The notes under the pieces were generated by a model. That model made no database searches. It worked only from the letters and a program-made list of their open reading frames with translations, and was not told the origin of the DNA. Below, piece by piece: positions 28,429-38,067 of a stretch of DNA of 64,000 bases. The translations under genes were made by a program, and so were the position numbers. The DNA is from Helicobacter pylori NQ4053 (GTDB lineage: Bacteria > Campylobacterota > Campylobacteria > Campylobacterales > Helicobacteraceae). Every line of letters begins with the position of its first letter. Position 1 is the stretch's first letter. The DNA is taken from assembly GCF_000274605.1 (NCBI RefSeq), contig NZ_AKNV01000001.1:1-64000 (forward strand), read 5' to 3'.

Positions 28429-29400
28429 TTAAACTTGACCGCCCTCATACAAACGGCGCATTTTTTCTTTCTCTTGAGCTTTTTTGATTTTTCTAGCCTC
28501 ATTCTCATAATATTTATGCATATCAAAGCCTAACAATAACGCTACTTTAGGGGCGATGAAAATAGAACTATAAGTCCCTACAATCGTGCCTATTAGCATG
28601 GGCAATGAAAAGCCAATAATAATCTTACTCCCAAACACGCACAAAATCAACACCACAAAAAACACGGTTAAAGAAGTTAAAAGCGTGCGCGTGAGCGTGC
28701 TAGAAATGGCTTCATCAATGGCTTGAGTGGCGTTTTTGGTTTTTTGAGAGAGCATTTCTTCTCTGATCCGATCAAAAATAATGATCGTATCATTAATGGA
28801 ATACCCAATCAAGGTGAGTAAAGCCGCAATCACTTCCAAATTCATATCAATCTTAAAAACAATCACCGAGCTTGCCACTAAAATCACATCATGCACAAGC
28901 GCAATGACGCTCGCTAAAGCAAAACGCCATTCATAGCGGAAACTCACATAGACCATGATCGCCATTAACGCTAAAATCAGCGACAAAATGCCCTTTTCTT
29001 TCAACTCGCTCCCCACTCTAGGACCCACGGTGTCAAATTTACGGATTTCAAAATCGCCACTGGGTTTTAGAATATTAGCCACGATAGCGTTCAGATCTTC
29101 ATTTTCAGCCGTTTCCACAAAAGGGAATTTGATTAAAATCTCTTCTTTAGAGCCAAATTCGCTCACTTGCACGCCTTTAAAGCGAGCTTCTTTTTCAAAC
29201 AGATCGCGCACTTCTTTAATGGGGGCGTTTTGAGCGTAACGCACCTGCACCAAACTCCCCCCCGCAAAATCAATCCCTAAAGAAAACCCTTTGAAAAACA
29301 AAAGCCCTAACGCTAGAAGTGCTAAAATAGCTGAAACGATCACCCCATAATTGGAATAACGCATGAAGCTTAAGATTCTAGTTCGTTTGAATAATTCCAT
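28429..29400 (-). CDS. secF: Protein translocase accessory subunit SecF
   Basis: 323 residues from the ATG at 29400, chosen for the TAGGAGG site just before it and because an earlier ATG (29436) lies inside secD. Six membrane helices with the SecF pattern: GIDFAGGSL near 42-50, a periplasmic P4 domain, and FDTVGPRVG. Works with SecD to use proton motive force in export. A G7 tract encodes the conserved AGGS in frame. Confidence 0.97.
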   Translation of the reverse strand: MELFKRTRILSFMRYSNYGVIVSAILALLALGLLFFKGFSLGIDFAGGSLVQVRYAQNAPIKEVRDLFEKEARFKGVQVSEFGSKEEILIKFPFVETAENEDLNAIVANILKPSGDFEIRKFDTVGPRVGSELKEKGILSLILALMAIMVYVSFRYEWRFALASVIALVHDVILVASSVIVFKIDMNLEVIAALLTLIGYSINDTIIIFDRIREEMLSQKTKNATQAIDEAISSTLTRTLLTSLTVFFVVLILCVFGSKIIIGFSLPMLIGTIVGTYSSIFIAPKVALLLGFDMHKYYENEARKIKKAQEKEKMRRLYEGGQV

Positions 29401-29408
29401 AAAACCTC

Positions 29409-30986
29409 CTAAGCTCTTTTGTTCACGCCAAACCAAAAGTAAAGGCTTTTTGTTTGGGTGAGTTTAGGCAAAAGGGCTTGATAAATCCCTTGCGTGCCCA
29501 CAATAGCGGTGATAATAGAGGCTAAAATCCCAATGCCTGTGGTTAGGGCAAAGCCTTTAATCGCTCCTGTGCCATAAGCGTATAGCAATACTGAAGCGAT
29601 CAAGGAAGTGATATTAGAATCAAAAATCGCTCTACTCGCATTGATATAGCCTAAATGGATCGCCTTAGCGATGCCCTCATTCTCTCTTAAGACTTCTCTA
29701 ATGCGCTCGTTGATAATGATATTAGCATCCACGGCAATCCCCACGGTTAAAACAATCCCCGCCATTCCCGGTAAAGTCAGCGTCGCTCCAAAAATCGCCA
29801 TGACCGCCACAATCAAAAAAAGATTGACCACTAACGCCATGCAAGCGATCACTCCCGCCATGGAGTAATAAAGCACCATAAAGCCCATCACTAAAATAAA
29901 GCCCCCAATGAGGGCGATAATGGAAGTTTTAATGCTGTCTTTCCCTAAACTCGGGCCTATAATCCTTTTTTCTAAAACCTGAATGGGAGCGCTCATCGCC
30001 CCACTCCTTAAAGCGATCGCTAAATCGCTCGCTTGAGCCACGCTAAAATTCCCGCTAATCTGCCCGCTCCCCCCACCAATACGCTCCCTAATCACTGGGG
30101 CTGAATAAACCTTATTGTCTAAAACGATCGCCATGCGTTTACCCACATTCGCGCCTGAGAAATCCCCAAAAATCTTAGCCCCTTGTGCATCTAAAGTGAA
30201 GCTCACCACCGGCTGGTTGTTTTGATCATACACCACCTTCGCATCTGTAAGCATTTCGCCATCTAAAATGGGGATCGCTTTGAGTAAGATTTTACCCCCC
30301 ATTTCCACATCAGACAACAACACGCTGCCTAATTTTTGAGCCTCTAAATCCGTCATTTTCATCGCATCTTTATTGTGTTCTTCATCCACTGCCATCATCT
30401 GCAAATGAGCGGATCTTGAAATCAATTCTTTAGCGCGCCGTTCTTCTTCTAAAGTCTTAATGCCGGGCAATTGCACCGAAATTTCTTCTTTACCTTGCTG
30501 GATGACTACAGGCTCTGCCAAACCAAATTGATCCAAGCGGTTACGAATGATCCCTATCACTTGCAAAATCGTGTTTTTACGCAATTCTTCTTGCTCTAAA
30601 GGGGTGAGCTTCACGCTATAAAATTCCGCTTCTTTTTTGATTTCAAACTGGCTATGGCCTTGCAATTCCAATAAAAGCACGTCTAATTTTTTCGCTTCAT
30701 CTTCATCTAAAAGCTCAAAACTGATCCCTTCTAGGCTGGATTTAATGTCTTTAAGCAAGATATTTTGCTTTTTAGCGTTGTATTCTAAAGCGGACGCCAA
30801 GCTTAAATACTTGTTTTTTAAAGCCTCATCGGTTTGCACCCCTAAAAGCATGTTTAACCCCCCCCTTAAATCCAAACCTAAAGTGATTTTAGGGCCTTTA
30901 GTCTCTAGTAAAGAAGGCACAGAAAACCCTACCCCTAAAAGAAGCGCGCAAATAAAAACGATTAAACGAGAGTTAAAAAGTTTCAT
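29409..30986 (-). CDS. secD: Protein translocase accessory subunit SecD
   Basis: 525 residues, with an N-terminal helix (7-25), [12 protein letters not shown] near 37-48, a large periplasmic domain (about 120-330), and the C-terminal five-helix bundle with [16 protein letters not shown] near 414. ATG follows the yajC stop directly. The LDLRGG motif is encoded by a G8 tract (C8 at 30858-30865 on the plus strand). This is in frame, and the gene is essential-type, so not a switch. Confidence 0.97.
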   Translation of the reverse strand: MKLFNSRLIVFICALLLGVGFSVPSLLETKGPKITLGLDLRGGLNMLLGVQTDEALKNKYLSLASALEYNAKKQNILLKDIKSSLEGISFELLDEDEAKKLDVLLLELQGHSQFEIKKEAEFYSVKLTPLEQEELRKNTILQVIGIIRNRLDQFGLAEPVVIQQGKEEISVQLPGIKTLEEERRAKELISRSAHLQMMAVDEEHNKDAMKMTDLEAQKLGSVLLSDVEMGGKILLKAIPILDGEMLTDAKVVYDQNNQPVVSFTLDAQGAKIFGDFSGANVGKRMAIVLDNKVYSAPVIRERIGGGSGQISGNFSVAQASDLAIALRSGAMSAPIQVLEKRIIGPSLGKDSIKTSIIALIGGFILVMGFMVLYYSMAGVIACMALVVNLFLIVAVMAIFGATLTLPGMAGIVLTVGIAVDANIIINERIREVLRENEGIAKAIHLGYINASRAIFDSNITSLIASVLLYAYGTGAIKGFALTTGIGILASIITAIVGTQGIYQALLPKLTQTKSLYFWFGVNKRA

Positions 30987-31280
30987 TCAGTTGTTGTTGG
31001 GTGTTGTTTCTTCGTCTAATTTGAACGCTACATAGTTTTTAGAAAGTTTAGCGGTGGTGTCATCATTGAGCTTCACGCTAAAAAAATTCGCTTCCGCTTT
31101 AAGCACCTCAACGATGAGCCCTCCTTGAGTAACGATTTTATCGCCCTTAGTCAAACCCTCTATCATTTCTTTATGCTTTTTTTGTTGCTGGCGTTGCGGG
31201 CGAACAATCAAAAAATAAAAAATAAGAAACAACACCACAAGGGGTAAAAGCGTCGTTAGAATGTCTTTAATTTGTCCCAT
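30987..31280 (-). CDS. yajC: YajC, SecDF-associated subunit
   Basis: 97 residues: one N-terminal helix (about 10-28) followed by the family hallmark IVRPQRQQQKKH and a small cytoplasmic domain (GDKIVTQGGL). First gene of the yajC-secD-secF run, with its own TATAAT at 31317-31312. Confidence 0.95.
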   Translation of the reverse strand: MGQIKDILTTLLPLVVLFLIFYFLIVRPQRQQQKKHKEMIEGLTKGDKIVTQGGLIVEVLKAEANFFSVKLNDDTTAKLSKNYVAFKLDEETTPNNN

Positions 31281-31311
31281 TTAATTTCCTCAAAAGATGT
31301 TTTAATCTCAA

Positions 31312-31317
31312 ATTATA
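31312..31317 (-). promoter_or_regulatory. -10 box of the yajC-sec-leuS-csd-mfd operon
   Basis: GCTATAATTTG on the minus strand, about 32 bp before the yajC start, between nhaA and yajC. With no gap over 10 bp down to mfd, it probably serves up to eleven genes. Confidence 0.65.
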
Positions 31318-31327
31318 GCATTTTTAA

Positions 31328-32644
31328 CTATTTCTTTAAAGCCGCTCTTTTGTCTAGTGCGAATAAATACAAAGCCCCTATGATCCCAGAAATCAAAGAT
31401 CCGAGCAAAATCGCAATTTTTGCCACTTCCATAGCGTCTTTATGTTCGCTCGTGAAGGCCAGATTAGAAATAAACATAGACATGGTAAAGCCAATCCCTG
31501 CTAAAAGCCCAGCCCCTAAAATATGCCACCAGCTGATGCCTTTAGGGCGCGCGGTGATTTTAAGCTTTTCGCTTATAAAAGTGATTAAGAAAATCCCCAA
31601 AGGCTTACCCAAACAAAGCCCTAAAATAACCCCTAAAAGCACCTTATCCACTTCTAAATTGATGCTAGAATCAACGCTCACCCCAGCGTTTGCAAACGCG
31701 AATAAGGGCATGATGAAATACCCGCTGATGGGGGCTAAAAAATGCTCCAATCTTTCTAAGGGGCTTTGTAAAGCGCTCGCTTTTTCTTCAATAGAATGCA
31801 AGATTTCTTGCTGCTCTTTGGTCAAAAGCGCTCCTGAACTCGTTTCTGCGTATCGCTTGCCCAATTCCAAAAGCTCTCCATTTTTAGAATCTTTAGGGAT
31901 TTTCACCGGTATCATAAAAGCTAGAACCACTGCAGCGATTGTCGCATGGATACCGCTTTGATGCACGCAAAACCAAAGCAACACCCCTAAAAGCAAGTAA
32001 GGGATAAGCGAGCGCATATTCAAACGATTTAATACAGCTAAAACAAAAACCACCCCTAAAGCCCCTAAAAGCCATGCGAATTTTAAATTCGTGGTATAAA
32101 AGAGCGCGATTACCACAATAGCCCCCAAGTCATCAGCCACCGCTAGAGTGATTAAAAAAACCTTTAAGGCGGTTGGCACCCTCTTGCCTAAAAGCATGAT
32201 CACGCCTAAAGCGAACGCAATATCCGTCGCCATAGGGATCCCAAAACCATGCTGAGAAGGCGTGTTAGCGTTAAGAAAAAAATAAATCAATCCTGGAGCT
32301 ATCATGCCCCCAAGAGCCGCAATCACAGGGAAAGAAGCTTTTTTAAAACTGGATAATTCCCCAAATAACAACTCTCGCTTGATCTCTAAGCCTATCATTA
32401 AAAAGAATAACGCCATTAAGACATCATCAATCCAATTATGCAAACTAAAGCCGATAAAAAAATCCCCTACTTGAAACCCAAAAGGGGTGTGCCATAGCGC
32501 AAAATAACCTTCTTTTAAAAACGAATTAGCCACCACCATCGCTAAAACAGCGTTTAAAAAGAGGAAAATCCCCCCAAAAGACTCGCTTTTAATGAAGTTC
32601 TTAAGCGTCAAACTGAGCGCGTTTTCTGTTTTTTTGAGATTCAT
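31328..32644 (-). CDS. nhaA: Na+/H+ antiporter NhaA
   Basis: 438 residues from the ATG at 32644, the known H. pylori length. Inner membrane protein with about 12 helices. The catalytic aspartate region reads ATDIAFALGV near 163 and VADDLGAIVVIALFY near 193. H. pylori NhaA has a long loop (around 225-300) and works at acid to neutral pH. Lies 24 bp after addA. Confidence 0.96.
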   Translation of the reverse strand: MNLKKTENALSLTLKNFIKSESFGGIFLFLNAVLAMVVANSFLKEGYFALWHTPFGFQVGDFFIGFSLHNWIDDVLMALFFLMIGLEIKRELLFGELSSFKKASFPVIAALGGMIAPGLIYFFLNANTPSQHGFGIPMATDIAFALGVIMLLGKRVPTALKVFLITLAVADDLGAIVVIALFYTTNLKFAWLLGALGVVFVLAVLNRLNMRSLIPYLLLGVLLWFCVHQSGIHATIAAVVLAFMIPVKIPKDSKNGELLELGKRYAETSSGALLTKEQQEILHSIEEKASALQSPLERLEHFLAPISGYFIMPLFAFANAGVSVDSSINLEVDKVLLGVILGLCLGKPLGIFLITFISEKLKITARPKGISWWHILGAGLLAGIGFTMSMFISNLAFTSEHKDAMEVAKIAILLGSLISGIIGALYLFALDKRAALKK

Positions 32645-32667
32645 AGACAACCTTAAAATTTTTATTT

Positions 32668-35508
32668 TCAAACCCATAATTTTTCAAGCAGTCTTTTATG
32701 AGCGTAAATAATGCCCGCTTGTATCTTAAAATGGGGGGCTTGAGTTCGCAAAAACTCAGCGTAATGAGACACTTGCGCTTTATGGCTTTGCTGGTAATTT
32801 TGAGAGCTTTTGTAATCTAAAACATACAAATTTTGCCCCCTATCCCACAATAAAACATCAATCCTAGACACAACCCCTTCAAATAAAAAAGCCGCTTCGC
32901 CCTTTAAGGCATGATTTTTAAAAAGAGCTTGTATTTCTGCATCGTTTTCAAAAAGCTCTAAACTCTCTTCTAACGCTTGATGATCCAAACCATAAAAACC
33001 ATGATGGTAGTTTAAATATTCTAAAACGCTTTTTTTAGGAATGTTATAAGCGTATTGGTATTCTAATCCCTTGTGCAAGGCGATACCAAAGTTGATCGCT
33101 TCCTGGTCGTTATTCTTTTCATAATCGCTATCTGGCTCTTCTTCTATTTCTTGGACTTGCTCGCCATAGGCATGGGGCTTGATGAGAGCACTTGTAATTA
33201 AAGGCTCTTTTTGTGGAGAAATAACCGGCATAATTTCTCCCTCTTCTAAAGGCAAAAGATCCAATTTTTCGTGCATTGTTTTGTTTTTGCTTTCTTTTTT
33301 GCTTTCTTTTTTGTCTTTGGCCACGACAATCAGCCCTAACTCAGCCCTAGTGAATGCGACATAATACACATTAATTTCTTCATGATCTTTAGCCGCTTCT
33401 TCTTTATTTAAAGCCCTAGCGTAATCTTTATCCACGACCTCACGATTTTTCATTCTGTAATAAAGGCGAAGAAGCTCTGCGCCGTCATATTCTTCAAGGA
33501 GTTGATTGGAATGGCTTGAATTAGGCTTGCCCAAGCGTTCGCACACGATCACATAAGGGAATTGCATGCCTTTAGATTTGTGAATGGTCATGATTTGAGC
33601 ACCTTTTAAATTGAAAGAAGCGATCGCTTTAGCTTCTAATTTTTCTAAAAATCCATCGGCGTCTTCGCACCCAATGGCTAATTCCAAGCAGATTTGTGCA
33701 GGCTCTTCATAAAGCTCAAACAATTCCATAATTTTCCACACAAAGCTTGCCACGCTCTCTTTTTTGGGGTTAAAACTGGGTAGAACGATCGCATCATCAT
33801 GCAAGTATCCGGCGAGTTTTAAAACGCTGTGCTTATAAAAGGGCTTGTAAGGTTCTTCCGCTAAAGCGTATTTTAAAGCGTTCTTAATGATTTTAGACTC
33901 TACAAATTGAGACAATCTCGCGCTAGATTCCGTGCTTGGGCAAATTGCGCTCAAATACTCTTGCAAATAATTTTTGATTTCTAAAGCGTCGTCATTAGTG
34001 GCGCATAAAATGGTAATGTCTTTAGGATCAATACGATGATCTAAAAGGTTTTGAGCTTCTTGTAAGATTTGTTCTAATAACAATTCTCTTTCATCAGCCA
34101 CTAAAGAGACTTTAACATAGCCGTCTGTAACATGTTTATTGTTGGAAGCTTTAGGGTATTTTTGCTCCAAATAAGCGGTGGGGGAATTTTGATAAGCTTT
34201 TTTAAAAATGGTGTTCACGTAATTAATGATTAAAGGCGCACTGCGGTGGTTGAATTGTAAATTATCGTGGTAAAAATCCTTAGAAACGCTTTCAAATAAG
34301 GAGCTAAAACTCCCCCTAAAGGCATAAATGCTCTGCTTGACATCGCCCACAAAAAACACGCTCCTGTGCCATTTAGCTTGCCCTATCCCGGCTTTAATCT
34401 CATCAATAAAAGGGGCTAAAATCTTATAATCGTTCAAGCTCGTGTCTTGAAATTCATCAATCAAAATGTGCGCGATCTTGCTGTCCAACCTGAAATAAAA
34501 AAACTCCGCCGGCATTTCTTCATAACCATTCAATAAGACATGAACCTTATCTTTAATCGCATCAAAATCTAAGGCTTGGATTTTAGAAGTGGCGTTATCA
34601 TAAAGCTGGATGAATTTAGGGAATTTTTTAAATATTGCGGTTTCTTTGGCTTCATAATAGCGTTTTAAATCGTTTTCAATCTCTTTGCATTCGCTCTCTA
34701 AAGTGGGGATTTCACTTTTAAGTTTTTTGAAAGATTGATATTCGCTCTTTTTTTCAAGCCAGGTTAAAGAGCTGTTTAAAAATCCCCTAAAACTATCGCA
34801 TTTAATGGCTGTTTTAGCCCTATCTGACGCTGTTTCTATGCTTTGAATTTGTTCGTTTAAGCTCCTTAGTTTTTCTAAAAAACCCTCTTCATCAAATGCA
34901 GGCTCTCTCTTATTAGGATCAAATAAATAGAGCTTGTTTTTTAAAAAACGCAACCGCTCTAAAATGGAATCGCTTGTGTAATTATCATAACTTAAGCATT
35001 GAGCGATAAAAACGCTCAATTCTTCAAGCTGTTCGTTATTTAAAGCGCTCAAAAAACCCTCATTAAGTTGTCGTTGGTGTGCTTCTGTGTCTTCATTGAC
35101 TTCAAAATTCGCGCTCAACCCCACAAACCAGCAAAATTTCCTTAAAATGCTTTGAAAAAACGCATCAATGGTGCTGATTCTGATTTCAGCGTTTAAAAAG
35201 CGTTGGTAGATTTTTTGAGCGCTATTTCGCACCAAGCTAGGGTCTAAATGGTATTTTTCTTCTAATTCTTTTAGGATATTTTGGGATTTTTCTTTTTCGC
35301 TCTCAAGGTTTTCTTGTTGCAAAATTTTTAAATAGTCTAAAATGCGCTCTTTCATTTCGGCGGTGGCTTTTTTAGTGAAAGTGAGCGTTAAAATCTCGCT
35401 AGGATTAGCCCCCTTAAACAATAGGGCTAAAAACCGCACGCTCAAAGCGAAAGTCTTCCCGCTCCCTGCTGAAGCCTTTAAAGCCATGCATTGTCTTTTT
35501 GTATCCAT
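32668..35508 (-). CDS. addA: AddA-type helicase/nuclease (RecB-like)
   Basis: 946 residues. UvrD-type helicase: Walker A ASAGSGKT at 12-19, Q-motif and LTFTKKATAEM near 60, DEFQDT near 352-357, VYYVAFTRAEL near 716. C-terminal RecB-family nuclease (VSRIDVLLWD...VLDYKSS near 885-910). Forms AddAB, which processes double-strand breaks for RecA; the AddB partner is not in this window. H. pylori addA mutants colonise poorly. Divergent from rpsB with its own TATAAT. Confidence 0.94.
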   Translation of the reverse strand: MDTKRQCMALKASAGSGKTFALSVRFLALLFKGANPSEILTLTFTKKATAEMKERILDYLKILQQENLESEKEKSQNILKELEEKYHLDPSLVRNSAQKIYQRFLNAEIRISTIDAFFQSILRKFCWFVGLSANFEVNEDTEAHQRQLNEGFLSALNNEQLEELSVFIAQCLSYDNYTSDSILERLRFLKNKLYLFDPNKREPAFDEEGFLEKLRSLNEQIQSIETASDRAKTAIKCDSFRGFLNSSLTWLEKKSEYQSFKKLKSEIPTLESECKEIENDLKRYYEAKETAIFKKFPKFIQLYDNATSKIQALDFDAIKDKVHVLLNGYEEMPAEFFYFRLDSKIAHILIDEFQDTSLNDYKILAPFIDEIKAGIGQAKWHRSVFFVGDVKQSIYAFRGSFSSLFESVSKDFYHDNLQFNHRSAPLIINYVNTIFKKAYQNSPTAYLEQKYPKASNNKHVTDGYVKVSLVADERELLLEQILQEAQNLLDHRIDPKDITILCATNDDALEIKNYLQEYLSAICPSTESSARLSQFVESKIIKNALKYALAEEPYKPFYKHSVLKLAGYLHDDAIVLPSFNPKKESVASFVWKIMELFELYEEPAQICLELAIGCEDADGFLEKLEAKAIASFNLKGAQIMTIHKSKGMQFPYVIVCERLGKPNSSHSNQLLEEYDGAELLRLYYRMKNREVVDKDYARALNKEEAAKDHEEINVYYVAFTRAELGLIVVAKDKKESKKESKNKTMHEKLDLLPLEEGEIMPVISPQKEPLITSALIKPHAYGEQVQEIEEEPDSDYEKNNDQEAINFGIALHKGLEYQYAYNIPKKSVLEYLNYHHGFYGLDHQALEESLELFENDAEIQALFKNHALKGEAAFLFEGVVSRIDVLLWDRGQNLYVLDYKSSQNYQQSHKAQVSHYAEFLRTQAPHFKIQAGIIYAHKRLLEKLWV

Positions 35509-35539
35509 TAGAGCTACCCCAAATTTCTATTTTGTCTTT

Positions 35540-35545
35540 ATTATA
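35540..35545 (-). promoter_or_regulatory. -10 box of addA
   Basis: GGTTATAATAAAG on the minus strand about 32 bp before the addA ATG. Confidence 0.6.
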
Positions 35546-35591
35546 ACCTAAAAGCCTTTTTTACTTAAGCTAAAAAACCCTAATCTTTTGC

Positions 35592-35597
35592 TATAAT
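35592..35597 (+). promoter_or_regulatory. -10 box of rpsB-tsf, followed by a long leader
   Basis: GCTATAATCATGG. The rpsB ATG lies about 160 bp downstream. Such a long leader is a candidate for autoregulation by S2, though no specific structure was identified. Confidence 0.65.
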
Positions 35598-35757
35598 CAT
35601 GGGGTTTTGTCGTTTTTCTATCATTTTTATAGGAACAAGGCAAAGACAGCGTCAAATTCACACATGCTAATCCTTGTATTTAGGTGTTCTTAAGAAATTT
35701 AAGAATCAAATGAGCATGGAGGAAGAGAACCAAAATAACTTTAAGGAGAATATTCTC

Positions 35758-36552
35758 ATGGTAACCATGAAAGATTTATTAGAATGCGGTGTGCATTTTG
35801 GACACCAAACAAGGCGTTGGAACCCTAAAACCAAAAAATTCATTTTTGGCGTTAGGAAAAATATCCATATTATTGATTTGCAAAAAACCTTGCGCTACTT
35901 TAGATACACCTATAATATCGTGCGCGATGCGAGCGCTCAAGGCAAGAGCATCATGTTTGTAGGCACTAAAAAACAAGCCAATGAGACTTTGAAAGAATTT
36001 GCTGAAAGCATTCAAGTCCCTTATGTCAATTACCGCTGGCTTGGTGGCATGCTGACTAATTTTAGCACCATTAGAAAATCGGTGAGAAAATTAGAAATCA
36101 TTGAAGAAATGGAAAATAGCGGTCAAATTGATCTATTGACTAAAAAAGAAAAACTCATGATCTTAAGGAAAAAAGAAAAGTTGGATAAATATCTTGGCGG
36201 GGTGCGCCACATGAAAAAAATCCCTGATATGATTTTTGTGATTGATGTGGCTAAAGAAAAAATCGCTGTCGCTGAAGCAAGGAAACTCCATATCCCTATC
36301 GTGGCTCCCTTAGACACTAACTGCGACCCTGATTTAGTGGATTACCCCATTCCTGGAAATGACGATGCGATCCGCTCTATTAGGCTATTTTGTAAAGAAA
36401 TGAGCGAAGCGATTTTAGAGGGGCGAGAACTCATGCAAGAAGAAATTGTCCATGCGGATGAAAATAGCGAAGAGATAGAGTTCGTGAGCAATGAAGAAAA
36501 AGAAGAAATGCTCGCTGAAATCCAAAAAGAAATCACTCAAGGAGCCGAATAA
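35758..36552 (+). CDS. rpsB: 30S ribosomal protein S2
   Basis: 264 residues from the ATG at 35758 ([20 protein letters not shown] is the standard S2 start, with AAGGAGA 10 nt upstream). A longer in-frame extension back to 35674 is not expected. Signatures: [13 protein letters not shown]-like start, GTKKQA near 60, [11 protein letters not shown] near 85, [17 protein letters not shown] near 180-196. An acidic C-terminal tail. TAATG overlaps tsf. Confidence 0.97.
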   Translation: MVTMKDLLECGVHFGHQTRRWNPKTKKFIFGVRKNIHIIDLQKTLRYFRYTYNIVRDASAQGKSIMFVGTKKQANETLKEFAESIQVPYVNYRWLGGMLTNFSTIRKSVRKLEIIEEMENSGQIDLLTKKEKLMILRKKEKLDKYLGGVRHMKKIPDMIFVIDVAKEKIAVAEARKLHIPIVAPLDTNCDPDLVDYPIPGNDDAIRSIRLFCKEMSEAILEGRELMQEEIVHADENSEEIEFVSNEEKEEMLAEIQKEITQGAE

Positions 36553-37619
36553 TGTCAGGAATTAGCGCTCAATTAGTTAAAAAATTAAGGGACTTAACCG
36601 ATGCGGGCATGATGGATTGCAAAAAAGCCCTTGTAGAAGTGGCTGGGGATTTGCAAAAGGCCATTGATTTCTTGCGCGAAAAAGGCTTGAGTAAAGCCGC
36701 TAAAAAAGCCGATAGGATCGCTGCTGAGGGCGTGGTCGCTTTAGAAGTAGCGCCTGATTTTAAAAGCGCAATGATGGTAGAAATCAATAGCGAAACGGAT
36801 TTTGTGGCTAAAAATGAGGGCTTTAAGGAATTGGTTAAAAAAACTTTAGAAACGATCAAAGCCCATAATATCCATACCACAGAAGAACTGCTTAAAAGCC
36901 CGTTAGACAACAAGCCTTTTGAAGAATATTTGCACTCTCAAATCGCTGTGATTGGTGAAAACATTTTAGTGAGAAAAATCGCTCATTTAAAAGCCCCCAG
37001 CTCTCATATCATCAATGGTTATGCGCATTCTAACGCCAGAGTGGGCGTGTTAATCGGTATAAAATACGATAATGAGAAAAACGCTCCAAAAGTGGTGGAA
37101 TTAGCCCGAAACATCGCTATGCATGCCGCAGCGATGAAACCTCAAGTGCTAGATTGCAAAGACTTTAGCCTTGATTTTGTCAAAAAAGAAACTTTAGCCT
37201 TGATCGCTGAAATTGAAAAAGACAATGAAGAGGCTAAACGCTTGGGCAAACCTTTGAAAAACATCCCCACTTTTGGGAGCCGCATTGAATTGAGCGATGA
37301 AGTTTTAGCCCATCAAAAAAAGGCTTTTGAAAATGAATTAAAAGAGCAGGGCAAGCCTGAAAAAATCTGGGATAAAATCGTTCCTGGAAAAATGGAAAGG
37401 TTTATCGCTGATAACACCCTTATTGATCAACGCCTAACCCTTTTAGGGCAATTCTATGTCATGGACGATAAAAAAACTATCGCTCAAGTCATCGCTGATT
37501 GTTCCAAAGAGTGGGATGATGATTTAACAATCACTGAGTATGTGCGTTTTGAATTGGGCGAAGGCATTGAGAAAAAGACAGAGAATTTCGCTGAAGAAGT
37601 GGCTTTGCAAATGAAGTGA
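36552..37619 (+). CDS. tsf: Elongation factor Ts
   Basis: 355 residues, the guanine-nucleotide exchange factor for EF-Tu. N-terminal TDAGMMDCKKALVE near 16-29, EINSETDFVAKNEGF near 76-90. Longer than the E. coli protein because of epsilonproteobacterial insertions in the core. Co-transcribed with rpsB (1-bp overlap), ending at a strong terminator. Confidence 0.97.
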   Translation: MSGISAQLVKKLRDLTDAGMMDCKKALVEVAGDLQKAIDFLREKGLSKAAKKADRIAAEGVVALEVAPDFKSAMMVEINSETDFVAKNEGFKELVKKTLETIKAHNIHTTEELLKSPLDNKPFEEYLHSQIAVIGENILVRKIAHLKAPSSHIINGYAHSNARVGVLIGIKYDNEKNAPKVVELARNIAMHAAAMKPQVLDCKDFSLDFVKKETLALIAEIEKDNEEAKRLGKPLKNIPTFGSRIELSDEVLAHQKKAFENELKEQGKPEKIWDKIVPGKMERFIADNTLIDQRLTLLGQFYVMDDKKTIAQVIADCSKEWDDDLTITEYVRFELGEGIEKKTENFAEEVALQMK

Positions 37620-37627
37620 GATTTTAG

Positions 37628-37650
37628 AAAACAACCTTTAAAGGTTGTTT
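37628..37650 (+). terminator. Intrinsic terminator of rpsB-tsf
   Basis: AAACAACCTTT-AAAGGTTGTTT, a perfect 11-bp palindromic stem, with a T-rich tail. Confidence 0.85.
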
Positions 37651-38067
37651 CTTCTAACTTTTCAACTTTCTTTATTTAAAATTTTCCATTTTAAGGTGCT
37701 TAAAATTTTTGTAATTTTCAATCTCTATGCTTTTAATCATTTAAATTCGCCTTTTAGTTAGCTTGAATTGATGCCACTAGACATCGGTATAATTGCTCTA
37801 ATTTTACATTATTTTGATTAAATTTTGAACACTCGCCTATTGTAAACCTTGCGTTTAAATTGCAATAACAAGTTAATCCGCATTTTTTTTTGATTTAAGG
37901 GTTAGTTTTGATTGTCTTTCTAGGGATCATGCAAGTCTCATTTTATTTAATTGGGTTCAATCTAACTCAAACAGATTTTTTCTAATCTATTCTCTAAATT
38001 TGGCCTTAATACCACAGAGCCGGCAACTTAAGACTCCTTTTTTGGAGTTTGGGTTGAAAAGAGCCTT
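37651..38067. other. Intergenic region tsf-ftsI with a possible small transcript
   Basis: About 417 bp with no confident gene. It carries TATAAT at 37790-37795, an 18-codon ORF at 37929-37985 and a hairpin ACTCC-TTTTTT-GGAGT at 38033-38048. Confidence 0.5.
37929..37985 (+). CDS. Possible 18-aa hydrophobic peptide
   Basis: ATG with a weak upstream purine stretch (TAGGGATC), encoding MQVSFYLIGFNLTQTDFF, then stop, with a hairpin about 50 bp downstream. Such promoter-peptide-hairpin units are the layout of type I toxin mRNAs in H. pylori, but the sequence does not match the AapA peptides I know. Could be chance. Confidence 0.15.
   Translation: MQVSFYLIGFNLTQTDFF

Noticed and set aside
30858-30865. 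C8 tract in secD as a phase switch
   Set aside because: It encodes the conserved LDLRGG motif in frame in a core export gene; loss would probably be lethal or severe.
35604-35757. A tRNA or riboswitch in the rpsB leader
   Set aside because: No cloverleaf arms or known aptamer motif could be found; treated as an ordinary long leader.
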